Shown: positions 7,882 through 15,472 of the stretch, piece by piece
Layout: the number at the start of each line of letters is the position of its first letter
Position numbering within the stretch: the first letter of the stretch is position 1
DNA from: Chlamydiia bacterium
Lineage (GTDB): Bacteria; Chlamydiota; Chlamydiia; Chlamydiales; Simkaniaceae
NCBI GenBank assembly: GCA_020440405.1
Contig: JAGROF010000016.1
Coordinates: forward strand, 1-23,470
Direction of reading: 5' to 3'
DNA length: 23,470 nucleotides
Notes under the pieces: model-generated
The model's input: the letters and a program-made list of their open reading frames with translations, nothing else
Database searches by the model: none
What the model was told of the DNA's origin: nothing
Program-made: the position numbers and the translations under genes

Positions 7882-9006
7882 ATGAAGCCATTTCGGAAGA
7901 CCCATCTACTTAAAATTTTAAACGAGACGGATAAAAGTCCCTTTCCCCTGGATGCTTTCTTGCGTGATTATTTTCGTACTCACAAGAGCATCGGCTCTAA
8001 GGACCGTCAAGAAATCTGTGAGACCCTCTATGGGATGGTGCGATGGCGCGCACTGATCGACTCGCAGTGCTCTAAGCCAATAACTTGGGAAGACCGCCTG
8101 GATGCTTTTCTAAAGTTTCCTGTCAAAAACCTCCAGGAGCTCCCTCCCCATGTCCAGGTGAGCTTCCCAAAATTTTTCTATAACAAGCTCGTGAAAGCCT
8201 ATGGAGAGGATCAAGCAAAAGAACTCTGCTTAAGTTCCAACCAAGCCGCACCTACAATGGTTCGCGTCAATACCCTCAAGGGAACAAGGGCGTCGCTATA
8301 TCAAAAATGGAAAGAAGAATACACGGTTTCGCTGTGTCGTTACTCTGAAAATGGAATCATCTTTCACAAGAAAATTAACTTTTTTGCCCTTCAAGAATTT
8401 AAAGAGGGGTTGTTTGAAATCCAAGATGAAGGAAGCCAACTCGTCGCTGATCATCTCAATGTGTCTTTTCAAGATCATGTGCTCGATTATTGCGCAGGAT
8501 CAGGAGGAAAAACACTTGCGTTTGCTCCGAAGATGAAAAACAAAGGGCAAATTTACTTATATGATATCCGTTCTCATGCACTTCAAGAGGCCAAAAAACG
8601 GCTGAAACGGGCCGGAATCCAAAATGCTCAGATCTTAACGAAAGAAAAGCTCCAAAAGAAAGGAATGCATGGAAGAATGGATTGGATTCTCCTCGATGTC
8701 CCTTGCTCGGGAACGGGAACTCTTAGACGGAATCCTGACATGAAATGGAAGCTAAGCCAAGAGATGCTCGATCGGTTAACACAAGAGCAACAAAAAATCT
8801 TTCAAGAAGCCTTGAAATTTTTACACCCAAACGGGAAGATCGCTTATGCAACATGTAGCATTCTTCCAGAGGAAAATGAAAGGCAGGTTGAGCTTTTGAT
8901 GCAAAAGTATGCCCTCAAACTTGAGCAGCCTTTTTTTCAAAGTTTTCCAAAAGATGGAGAGATGGATGGCTTTTTTTGTGCCGTTTTGAGTAGAATGCAG
9001 AAATGA
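7882..9006 (+). CDS. RsmB/NOL1/NOP2-type RNA m5C methyltransferase
   Basis: SAM-dependent cytosine-C5 methyltransferase, most likely acting on 16S rRNA (RsmB, formerly Fmu/Sun). The 374-residue product has an N-terminal NusB-like helical part (residues about 1-110). A catalytic domain follows, with motif I VLDYCAGSGGKTLAFA (200-215), then LDVPCSGTGTLRRNPD carrying catalytic-type Cys275, and YATCSILPEENE carrying Cys325. Both cysteines of the m5C mechanism are therefore present. I chose ATG 7882 (MKPFRKTHLL) because the TTG at 7807 would place the start inside the divergent hydrolase gene. No separated Shine-Dalgarno precedes it (CTGGAG abuts the ATG), which fits a leaderless transcript. A chlamydial fmu gene lies near dacF in C. 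trachomatis as I recall it. Confidence 0.9.
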   Translation: MKPFRKTHLLKILNETDKSPFPLDAFLRDYFRTHKSIGSKDRQEICETLYGMVRWRALIDSQCSKPITWEDRLDAFLKFPVKNLQELPPHVQVSFPKFFYNKLVKAYGEDQAKELCLSSNQAAPTMVRVNTLKGTRASLYQKWKEEYTVSLCRYSENGIIFHKKINFFALQEFKEGLFEIQDEGSQLVADHLNVSFQDHVLDYCAGSGGKTLAFAPKMKNKGQIYLYDIRSHALQEAKKRLKRAGIQNAQILTKEKLQKKGMHGRMDWILLDVPCSGTGTLRRNPDMKWKLSQEMLDRLTQEQQKIFQEALKFLHPNGKIAYATCSILPEENERQVELLMQKYALKLEQPFFQSFPKDGEMDGFFCAVLSRMQK

Positions 9007-9019
9007 CAGAAGGATGGCT

Positions 9020-10087
9020 ATGCAAAGAGTTTACGCTTTAATTTTTTTCTTTACAACGTTTCTTTTTCCCCTTGCTGCAGAGATGGAAATAGAAACCCCC
9101 TCGTTTATTGACTCCCCTCATGTTCCGAATCGTGAACCCCGCCTCATGATCAATAACCGCCCCCTTGCAAAAGTTAATGGAAAGGTCATTTCCCTTTACG
9201 ATGTCGTCAAGAAAATGGACCTGTTCCTCTATGACTACTATCCTGACTATACCCCCTCAACTCCTGAGCGCTACCAATTTTACATGGCCCGTTGGCAGCC
9301 CACACTGGACGATATGATTGCAGATGAACTTATTCTCTTGGATGCAGAGCAAAAAGAGATCAAAATCAGTGACGGAGAAGTCCGCGAAGAGTTGGAAGAG
9401 CGGTTTGGACCCAACATTATGTCAAACCTCGACAAAGTCAATTTGCAATATGAAGAAGCACGTGACATCATCAGAAACGAACTCAGAGTCCAACAGCTCA
9501 TTGGGATGAAGGTCCATGCCAAAGCCTTTCAAGTCACCACCCCCCAAGTCATTAAAGCAGCCTATGACGACTACTTAAAGAAAAACCCTGCTGAAGATGA
9601 ATGGACCTATCGCGTTCTTTCTATTCGAGGCAAGGATAAAGAGCTCTGCGAAAGCCTTGCAGCCAAAGCATCTGCTCTTTTAGAAGATCCAAACCATTCT
9701 TTGGAATCGGTTGCAGAATCCATTGATCTAGATGGGATTTCAGTCAGCGTCTCTGATGAGTATCAAGGAAGTTCTTCTAAAATTTCTAAGCTCCATTTTG
9801 ATGTGATTCAAGCACTCTCTCCAGAAATGTATAGCACTCCTGTAACCCAGGTCAGCCGATTTGACAATAGCAACGTTGTCCGGATCTTCCATTTGAAAGA
9901 CCTCATTCACCACCTTCCGAATACTTTTGAAGAGATGCATGACAAACTCAAAAACGAGCTTCTTTTTGAAACTTCTGATAAAGAAAAGTCTGCTTATATC
10001 AAGACACTAAAAGTCCGCTTTGGATATGACAAAGACGATCCTAAGTACGAACTTCCTGAGGATTACCACCCCTTTGTCATTATATAA
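9020..10087 (+). CDS. SurA-like periplasmic chaperone / parvulin-type protein
   Basis: Exported protein of 355 residues. MQRVYALIFFFTTFLFPLAAE is a clean signal peptide. It is followed by a SurA N-terminal-like region: LAKVNGKVISLYDVVKKMDL near residue 50, then ADELILLDAEQKEIKISDGEVREELEERF at about 100-130. A degenerate parvulin (PpiC) domain follows at about 190-295, and the tail ends in YHPFVII. It likely helps fold outer-membrane proteins. Prolyl isomerase activity is doubtful, since the usual parvulin signature is not obvious. The start at 9020 is preferred over ATG 9014 because AGAAGG (9008-9013) is then 6 bases away. It begins 13 bases after the methyltransferase stop and leads straight into rsmA, recalling the surA-pdxA-rsmA order of E. 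coli. Confidence 0.8.
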   Translation: MQRVYALIFFFTTFLFPLAAEMEIETPSFIDSPHVPNREPRLMINNRPLAKVNGKVISLYDVVKKMDLFLYDYYPDYTPSTPERYQFYMARWQPTLDDMIADELILLDAEQKEIKISDGEVREELEERFGPNIMSNLDKVNLQYEEARDIIRNELRVQQLIGMKVHAKAFQVTTPQVIKAAYDDYLKKNPAEDEWTYRVLSIRGKDKELCESLAAKASALLEDPNHSLESVAESIDLDGISVSVSDEYQGSSSKISKLHFDVIQALSPEMYSTPVTQVSRFDNSNVVRIFHLKDLIHHLPNTFEEMHDKLKNELLFETSDKEKSAYIKTLKVRFGYDKDDPKYELPEDYHPFVII

Positions 10088-10937
10088 GCCTTCCAAGCTC
10101 GCTCAATTTCTTGCCGAAAAAGGGATCAAGCCTAAGAAAGGGCTCTCCCAAAACTTCCTCATTGATGGAAATATCCTCCGCAAGCTCATTGCTGCTGCCA
10201 ACCTTTCTCAAGAAGATACGGTGTTAGAAATCGGTCCAGGACCTGGAGTACTAACAGAAGCCTTATTAGAGGCAGGGGCTCATGTTATTGCAATTGAAAA
10301 GGACGAAAACCTTGCACGTAACCTTGAACGTCTTCAAAATGGAAACTTAACGATTCTCGCCGATGATTTTCGAAACATCCGCTTTAAGCGTCTTCTCAAA
10401 GACAAAAAAAAAGTGAAAGTGATCGCCAATATCCCCTATCATATTACGGGAATCATTCTTCAAGAGCTTTTGCCTCAAGGGTATTCGCACATCGAATCGA
10501 TTCATATCATGGTGCAAAAAGAAGTTGCCCTGCGCTGCCAAGCTCCTGTTGGAACAAAAGATTACAGCTCATTTACCCTCTTTACGCAGTATCATGCTCA
10601 GCCCAAGCTTCTTTTCACCGTCTCTCCCTCTTGCTTTTATCCCCCACCAAAGGTGGAATCAGCAATTCTCGAGCTGAAATTGCACCCTCCTCCTGTTGAA
10701 GCTCCCTATGAACCTTTATTCCAAATAATCCGCACAGCGTTTCAAATGCGCCGCAAGATGTTGCGCACCTCCCTCAAATCTCTTTACCCTCCTGAAAAAA
10801 CTGAGCAAGCTTTAGAGACGCTCGGGTTTGTTAAAACAACACGTCCTCAAGAGCTAAGTCTCAAGAATTTCTCAGCCCTTTTCTTTTCCTTGGAAACGAT
10901 ACAATCCGAAAAGAGTGAGCATCACTCCGATGCCTAA
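10074..10937 (+). CDS. rsmA: 16S rRNA dimethyladenosine transferase RsmA/KsgA
   Basis: Dimethylates two adjacent adenines near the 3' end of 16S rRNA during 30S maturation. Motifs are KKGLSQNFLIDGNILRKL (21-38), the SAM-binding LEIGPGPGVLTEALL (51-65), EKDENL with the acidic residue that binds the ribose, and the catalytic NIPYHITG (119-126). A Pro-rich segment CFYPPPKVESAIL follows. The start is not obvious. The frame has an ATG at 10026, but that would overlap the surA-like gene by 62 bases. I prefer TTG 10074 (14-base overlap, 287 residues), since it gives the same N-terminal length before the conserved block as I recall for chlamydial KsgA. A GAGG lies about 13 bases before it. The 3' end overlaps the convergent carboxypeptidase gene by 66 bases. 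Confidence 0.93.
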   Translation: MSLYKPSKLAQFLAEKGIKPKKGLSQNFLIDGNILRKLIAAANLSQEDTVLEIGPGPGVLTEALLEAGAHVIAIEKDENLARNLERLQNGNLTILADDFRNIRFKRLLKDKKKVKVIANIPYHITGIILQELLPQGYSHIESIHIMVQKEVALRCQAPVGTKDYSSFTLFTQYHAQPKLLFTVSPSCFYPPPKVESAILELKLHPPPVEAPYEPLFQIIRTAFQMRRKMLRTSLKSLYPPEKTEQALETLGFVKTTRPQELSLKNFSALFFSLETIQSEKSEHHSDA

Positions 10938-12155
10938 AAATAGGGTGAGAATCTTTTGAAATTCTGAGGGACACGTCCACTCTCCCCTTACAGCTGCTCC
11001 CACAAGAGCAGGAAGAGACCGCTCAACACCAGCGGTTGCAATGAGAGGAGAACTTTCCAGCTCTCGCATCTCCCCATCAAAGACTTTGATCGCTCCCACA
11101 CACCTCCCCTGGGAAATCGGCGGGGTCAAGTGCTCCCAATTGAGCTCAATCGTGATATCAGGTTCTTCAGAGGGAAAATAAGAGATCGCAATGTCTTCTG
11201 TCAGAGTCGCTTTTAGAGGTCCTTTTGCTCCCTTGAGTTCTCGACTGAATGTATTTTCCTCTTTTCTGAACAGGAGACGCTCCTCTTTCTCTTCTTCAAA
11301 CGCTGCTTCAAACAAACGGATTGCATCTCGAAACTGTTGGTGGGGATCGTCATATCCAAGAAGGACAGCAATGAGTGTGCGATTCCCATCCCGTGCAACA
11401 CTGGCATAGGTATGCTTTGCATCTGAATGGTACCCAATCTTCATCCCAATCGCTCGAGAATAAAAGAACTTTCCTGGAACAATCAGCTTATTCTTATTAA
11501 GGATCTTTCTGGGAGTCTGGAGATTTGTTTGACATCTTTCATACTCTTGCGTCGAGACAATAGTACGTATCAACTCCTCTTTTAAAGCTTCTCGCGTGAT
11601 GATTGCAAGATCACGCGCCGTTGTCCAATGGTTGGGATGATGCAGTCCATGAGGGTTCATAAACTGCGTATTGGTGCACCCGATCTTTTTTAAGTACTGA
11701 TTCATTCCATCCACAAATTTTGGAATGGACCCTCCAATGTAATTCGCAACTGTATTCGAAGCATCATTGCCCGAAGGAATTAAAATGCCATAAAGCAGGT
11801 CAATAAAGGGCATTTCCTCTCCCTTTTTTAACCAAAAATGGGTTCCATCAGGCTCTAGGAAATAGGCAGGATCTTTATACCCGTGAGCTACCTTAACGCT
11901 TTTATTCATCCGACGCAGGCATTGTTGGGAACAAGTGACTTTTGCATCTAATGCCTTTTTATTCTTTTTCACAGCATAAAGCGCCGTCGCAATCTTTGTT
12001 AAACTTGCAGGATACGCCCTTTCATCTGCACTTTTTTCAAAAAGAACAGCTCCCGTTTCTGCATTCATTAAGATGGCCGACTTTGCTCCAACGCTTACCT
12101 TCAAAGGCTCTGCAGCAAGGGACACTAGACATAAGAGGAAAAAAACAATCCGCAT
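10872..12155 (-). CDS. D-alanyl-D-alanine carboxypeptidase (DacF/PBP5-type)
   Basis: Penicillin-binding protein that trims the terminal D-Ala of peptidoglycan stem peptides. It is exported and held in the inner membrane by its C-terminus. The 427-residue product has a signal peptide (MRIVFFLLCLVSLAAE) and the serine motif SLTK (Ser51, Lys54). The second motif is SGN (128-130). The third motif reads KIG (239-241, in AIGMKIGYHSDA) instead of the usual KTG. The C-terminal segment LTLFLGIGVMLTLFGLYRF (about 403-421) is hydrophobic, with a basic tail, and fits a membrane anchor. The start at ATG 12155 has GAGG 7 bases upstream. A dacF gene lies close to rsbW in Chlamydia as I recall, supporting the name. 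The 3' end is antisense to the tail of rsmA. Confidence 0.92.
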   Translation of the reverse strand: MRIVFFLLCLVSLAAEPLKVSVGAKSAILMNAETGAVLFEKSADERAYPASLTKIATALYAVKKNKKALDAKVTCSQQCLRRMNKSVKVAHGYKDPAYFLEPDGTHFWLKKGEEMPFIDLLYGILIPSGNDASNTVANYIGGSIPKFVDGMNQYLKKIGCTNTQFMNPHGLHHPNHWTTARDLAIITREALKEELIRTIVSTQEYERCQTNLQTPRKILNKNKLIVPGKFFYSRAIGMKIGYHSDAKHTYASVARDGNRTLIAVLLGYDDPHQQFRDAIRLFEAAFEEEKEERLLFRKEENTFSRELKGAKGPLKATLTEDIAISYFPSEEPDITIELNWEHLTPPISQGRCVGAIKVFDGEMRELESSPLIATAGVERSLPALVGAAVRGEWTCPSEFQKILTLFLGIGVMLTLFGLYRFQGKEKG

Positions 12156-12357
12156 GAGAAATCCTCACTTTCTATCAGTTGTAACAAATTTTCGATTTTG
12201 AAGAAAGAAGATGAAAAAAAAACCCATGCTAAAGAATTAAAGATTAGAGATTTTAAAAAGAAATAAAATAAATCGCAGAAACAACTCTTTAAAAAAAAGA
12301 ACGGCATCTCTATGAAAAAAAAGAGAGTGGTAACGAAGGAGAACGCGGGCAGCATCT
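12156..12357. other. AT-rich divergent intergenic region
   Basis: About 200 bases between the carboxypeptidase gene (minus) and the 141-residue protein gene (plus). The plus strand is very rich in A, with runs of 7-9 A near 12213, 12291 and 12314. It must contain both divergent promoters. The only hexamer I can point to is TAAAAT at 12264-12269, and it has no acceptable -35. An ATG at 12312 opens a 25-codon frame that runs past 12358 in another phase. It has no ribosome binding site, so I do not call it a gene. No hairpin terminator is seen. Confidence 0.5.
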
Positions 12358-12783
12358 ATGAATCCCATACAGCTAGATCAAGCCTATAATGAATTCATCT
12401 CAAACCTTTCGAGCTGGATTCCCGATGGCATTATTGAAGTGGATATGACCCTTTTAGAAGAAACAGGGCTCTTAACCCATGCCTCATTTGAAGAGGAAAA
12501 AAACCAAGAACAGCTTCCCCATTATTTTCATGTGATTGAAACCCCTGACAAGGTCACCCTATTTAATCACCAGTTCGCGATTTGGATTGTCCCCAAAATC
12601 GTCGATGAGAACCCTACAACAATTGTGATGATTTCCCTCATTACAAATGGAACACCTCATCTTGAACTTGTCTTCTCAACAAAAGGGGTTTATAACACCC
12701 CGAAGTTTGTTTTAAGACTGTTGAAATATTATTTATCAGAAGTGATCGACACCGAAGAAGCCATCTCCTCTATTGGAAAGTGA
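12358..12783 (+). CDS. Small conserved-position hypothetical protein (141 aa)
   Basis: Soluble, acidic protein of 141 residues with no signal peptide or membrane helix. The pattern is an N-terminal helix (LDQAYNEFISNLSSWI), a central beta-rich part (HVIETPDKVTLFNHQFAIWI, then TIVMISLITN and PHLELVFSTKG) and a C-terminal helix (PKFVLRLLKYYLSEVI). That helix-sheet-helix layout and size are those of class I type III secretion chaperones, but no specific motif proves it. It sits between rsbW/oppA and the dacF-type gene, where C. trachomatis has the uncharacterised CT550 as I remember the map, so it may be that orthologue. The start is weakly supported: AAGGAG at 12336-12341 is 16 bases away, and a closer GGG is only partial. 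It overlaps the convergent oppA stop by 14 bases. Confidence 0.75.
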   Translation: MNPIQLDQAYNEFISNLSSWIPDGIIEVDMTLLEETGLLTHASFEEEKNQEQLPHYFHVIETPDKVTLFNHQFAIWIVPKIVDENPTTIVMISLITNGTPHLELVFSTKGVYNTPKFVLRLLKYYLSEVIDTEEAISSIGK

Positions 12784-14374
12784 CATACTTAAAGTCGATT
12801 TCTCCAGAAGGGGGCAGCAGCACTCCAGCCAGGTCTTCATGCCGCGTATACTGAATGTTGAGAAAGCAGATCGGGATGACAGGCATTTCTTCCATCAAAA
12901 ATTTCTCCGCCTCTACAAGCGTTGCATTGCGTTCAACCGGATCTGCTTGATAACTTGATTTTTCAATAAGCGCTTGATAGGTCTCACTTTCCCAATTACT
13001 CATATTGACAAGGTCGTGCTTGTATTGAAACGTTTTTAACATATAAATCGGGTCAAAGAGATAAGAAAGCCACCGCATGACTCCAATCTGATAATCTCCC
13101 TTTTGAATAGATGAAAAATGGCATGGCCAATCGGACTGCTTAATCTCTACTTTGATTCCAAATGCTTCCTGCCAATTTTGTTGCGTAATCAGAACAGTCC
13201 GCGTGAGGTTTTCTGCACCGGCCACAGATTGAAGTGTAATCACTGGAAACGTGTCAACAGTGAGCTTTAGCTCATCCAAAGCTTCTTTGAAAAGTTGCTG
13301 TGCTAAGAGAAAATTATGGTCTTCAAACTGAGGGGGATTTCCTGTCCCAAAACAAGGAGAAATAATTCCATATGCTGGCCTTCCTACTCCATGAAAAGCA
13401 GCATCTGCAATCCCTTTGCGATCTAATGCATAGGAAAAAGCTTTTCGAATTTTAGGATGGTTAAAAGGAAATTTTTCCGTATTGATAAAGTACCAATAAA
13501 TTGTTGGACTCTCAACAGTTTCATAAAGAGGAGTATTCTGAATAGCCTGATATATTTCAGGAGGAGCTTTATTGATAGCACTGCCAAACCAATCGATTTC
13601 TCTTTTTTCAAAAAGGCAAAGTTGTGTCATCCCATCTTCAACAAAACAGGCTTCAATCCCTGGAATGCTTACATTGTCCCGATCCCAATAATAGGGATTC
13701 TTTTCTAGAACAATCATATCTCCGTGGTGCCATTTTTTAAGACAAAAGGGACCGTTCGAAACAAATGTTTCATCTGTACGGTATGCCCACATCGGATCTT
13801 TTTGCTCGAGGTGCCGTGGAATGGGACAAAACATGGTACACAAAAGCGCATCAATAAAGTAGGGAACCGGATACGCAAGCTCTACCCTTAATGTCAAATC
13901 ATCTAAGGCTTGCACCCCCACTTCACTAGAAGGGACGATTCCTTCGACAGATTCCTTCGCATTTTTAATGATATAAAAGTTTTGGGCTCCATGGCTGACT
14001 GTTTTAGGATCCAACGATTTTTTCCACGCATATTCGAAGTCATGGGCCGTGACAGGAACTCCATCACTCCAAAAAGCATTTCTTAAATGAAAGATATAAA
14101 CGGTATTATTTTCAAAGACATCGTAGCTTTCTGCAGCCGCTGGAACAACATTCCCCTCACGATCCCTCCTGACAAGGCCATCGAATAGCATCCGAATCAC
14201 ATGAGTTGTTGGCTCTTCCCCTCCTAAGCGAGGGTCTAAAACGCGGCATTCCTCACTAAAGCAGATCTTCAGGGGGCGGTGCTCTTTATCAAGACTTTTC
14301 TTTCCACAGCCAAAAGCTAAAATACATAAACAGAATGCAATGAAAACTCTTCTCAAGAGGATCCTCCGATTCAT
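12770..14374 (-). CDS. oppA: Oligopeptide-binding lipoprotein (OppA-type, SBP_bac_5)
   Basis: Substrate-binding component of an Opp/Dpp peptide ABC transporter, 534 residues, the usual size. The N-terminus is a lipoprotein signal (MNRRILLRRVFIAFCLCILAFGC) with lipobox LAFGC and lipidated Cys23. The family-5 binding fold follows: VLDPRLGGEEPTTHVIRMLF near 45-65, the segment around DGVPVTAHDFEYAWKKSLDP at about 104-123, and FNHPKIRKAFSYALDRKGIA near 303-322. No permease or ATPase genes (oppB/C/D/F) are adjacent, so it is a solitary binding protein, as several chlamydial OppA copies are. It follows rsbW by 20 bases on the same strand and may be the last gene of that operon. The ligand cannot be deduced (peptides, including murein peptides, are possible). 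Confidence 0.92.
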   Translation of the reverse strand: MNRRILLRRVFIAFCLCILAFGCGKKSLDKEHRPLKICFSEECRVLDPRLGGEEPTTHVIRMLFDGLVRRDREGNVVPAAAESYDVFENNTVYIFHLRNAFWSDGVPVTAHDFEYAWKKSLDPKTVSHGAQNFYIIKNAKESVEGIVPSSEVGVQALDDLTLRVELAYPVPYFIDALLCTMFCPIPRHLEQKDPMWAYRTDETFVSNGPFCLKKWHHGDMIVLEKNPYYWDRDNVSIPGIEACFVEDGMTQLCLFEKREIDWFGSAINKAPPEIYQAIQNTPLYETVESPTIYWYFINTEKFPFNHPKIRKAFSYALDRKGIADAAFHGVGRPAYGIISPCFGTGNPPQFEDHNFLLAQQLFKEALDELKLTVDTFPVITLQSVAGAENLTRTVLITQQNWQEAFGIKVEIKQSDWPCHFSSIQKGDYQIGVMRWLSYLFDPIYMLKTFQYKHDLVNMSNWESETYQALIEKSSYQADPVERNATLVEAEKFLMEEMPVIPICFLNIQYTRHEDLAGVLLPPSGEIDFKYVTFQ

Positions 14375-14394
14375 TTAAGCTACAACCATACTCT

Positions 14395-14820
14395 TCAGCA
14401 AGATTTTTGAGGTAGTGTTTTTCTTAATATGAGGACATTTTTTTCTTGGAGCCTTTGGTATTCGACTTTGTCCATAAGCTTTTGCATGAACAAGATCCCC
14501 AGCCCCCCTTCTTCTAAATCCTCAACTGGAGTCATAGGATCCACTTCCCTCCGATGCTTCAAAGGATTAAAAGGAAGTCCAGAGTCTTCGATGCGGATCT
14601 CAACAAACTCCCCTTCTTCTAGATGAACCCCTAATAAAACCTTCCCCTCTTTTCCCTGATACGCATAAGAAATCACATTCACAAGACCCTCTTCAAGAGC
14701 GATTTCAATCCGCCTCACCTCAACATCACTAAGTCCTGCTTTCTCCAGCCATTCACGCACCCAACTTAACATGGAGTAAAGCTCACCTAACTCAGCAGAA
14801 AACACCTTTTCGTCATGCAT
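14395..14820 (-). CDS. rsbW: Anti-sigma factor / serine kinase RsbW
   Basis: GHKL-fold ATPase of the partner-switching type: it binds either a sigma factor or an RsbV-type anti-anti-sigma protein and phosphorylates the latter. The 141-residue product has the N box EIALEEGLVNVISYAY (Glu43, Asn48), the G1 box IEDSGLPFNP (Asp79, Gly81) and the G2 box EEGGLGILFM (105-108). All ATP-site features are intact. In Chlamydia, rsbW (CT549) works with unlinked rsbV and rsbU genes. Likewise no rsbV or rsbU is present in this window. Its start is 4 bases after the stop of the LptE-like gene, with a GAGAG upstream, so it is co-transcribed with envelope genes. Confidence 0.9.
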   Translation of the reverse strand: MHDEKVFSAELGELYSMLSWVREWLEKAGLSDVEVRRIEIALEEGLVNVISYAYQGKEGKVLLGVHLEEGEFVEIRIEDSGLPFNPLKHRREVDPMTPVEDLEEGGLGILFMQKLMDKVEYQRLQEKNVLILRKTLPQKSC

Positions 14821-14824
14821 AGTG

Positions 14825-15472
14825 TTACTCTCGCTCTATGTTATAAGGGAGATTAGAAAGCCCTTCAGTGATCTTCTGAGCCAGTCGATGATAAATCGGG
14901 TCTAAAGAGGCTGCTTTGGCACCATCTACCGAGTCCAGCTGCCCAAGTGAAAAGAAAAGCACCGACTCCCGCACCCCTCGACGATTAATAAAAGATGCAT
15001 CTTGCAAAGAATCAGAATCAACAAAATCATAATCACTAGAGGCCGAAACGACAAAAGGACCATACAGTGTTTTCAGAGAGCGGCTATCAATTAGTGTGAT
15101 TTGAACCATGATTTCTCGACGTCCTTCATTCGGAATAAGCCGGTGAATTCTCTCCCCTGAGACTGGGTGCCTGTCATATTGATACCCAATATGTTCACAA
15201 GTATCTGAAACGATTACACCTTCAAGAACCATTGCCCCTCCCTTGTTGGCATAGTTAAAGTTTCCCGAAGAAACCAGCGCTTTTACAACCGTATCTGTTA
15301 AAAACCCTTTATCATCTCCTTTAAAATAAGGAACAGAAATCGTCGGGAAGGCCGCAAAAGTCTCATCCTCTTCCATCCGGTATCCGCACGACGAAAAAGC
15401 AAGACTACTCAGTACTATCCACAATAATGGCTTCGCTTTGAGTTTTTTTATTTGAGTAAACATCAGGAACAT
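14825..15472 (-). CDS. LptE-like outer-membrane lipoprotein
   Basis: Predicted lipoprotein of 215 residues. A basic N-terminus and hydrophobic stretch (LLWIVLSSLAFSSC) end in Cys29, followed at once by GYRMEEDETF. CGY after a lipobox and the pattern of a strand ISVPYFKGDD, then TDTVVKALVSSGNF, match LptE-type LPS assembly lipoproteins, which plug the LptD barrel and help insert LPS. The lipobox is imperfect (FSSC). It overlaps the 3' end of the BamD-like gene by 68 bases. A second ATG at 15463 would shorten this to 59, and neither start has a good Shine-Dalgarno. The position corresponds to the hypothetical CT548 of C. trachomatis as I recall. Assignment to LptE is by pattern only. Confidence 0.7.
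   Translation of the reverse strand: MFLMFTQIKKLKAKPLLWIVLSSLAFSSCGYRMEEDETFAAFPTISVPYFKGDDKGFLTDTVVKALVSSGNFNYANKGGAMVLEGVIVSDTCEHIGYQYDRHPVSGERIHRLIPNEGRREIMVQITLIDSRSLKTLYGPFVVSASSDYDFVDSDSLQDASFINRRGVRESVLFFSLGQLDSVDGAKAASLDPIYHRLAQKITEGLSNLPYNIERE

Noticed and set aside
12125..12355. Phe-rich 76-residue minus-strand frame upstream of the carboxypeptidase
   Set aside because: It is the reverse reading of an A-rich intergenic region, and its composition (runs of Phe and Ser) is an artefact of that.
12312..12389. 25-codon frame starting MKKKRVVTKENAG that overlaps the 141-residue gene start
   Set aside because: No ribosome binding site before the ATG and too short to judge; the Lys run comes from the A tract. 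Kept only as a remark on the leader region.
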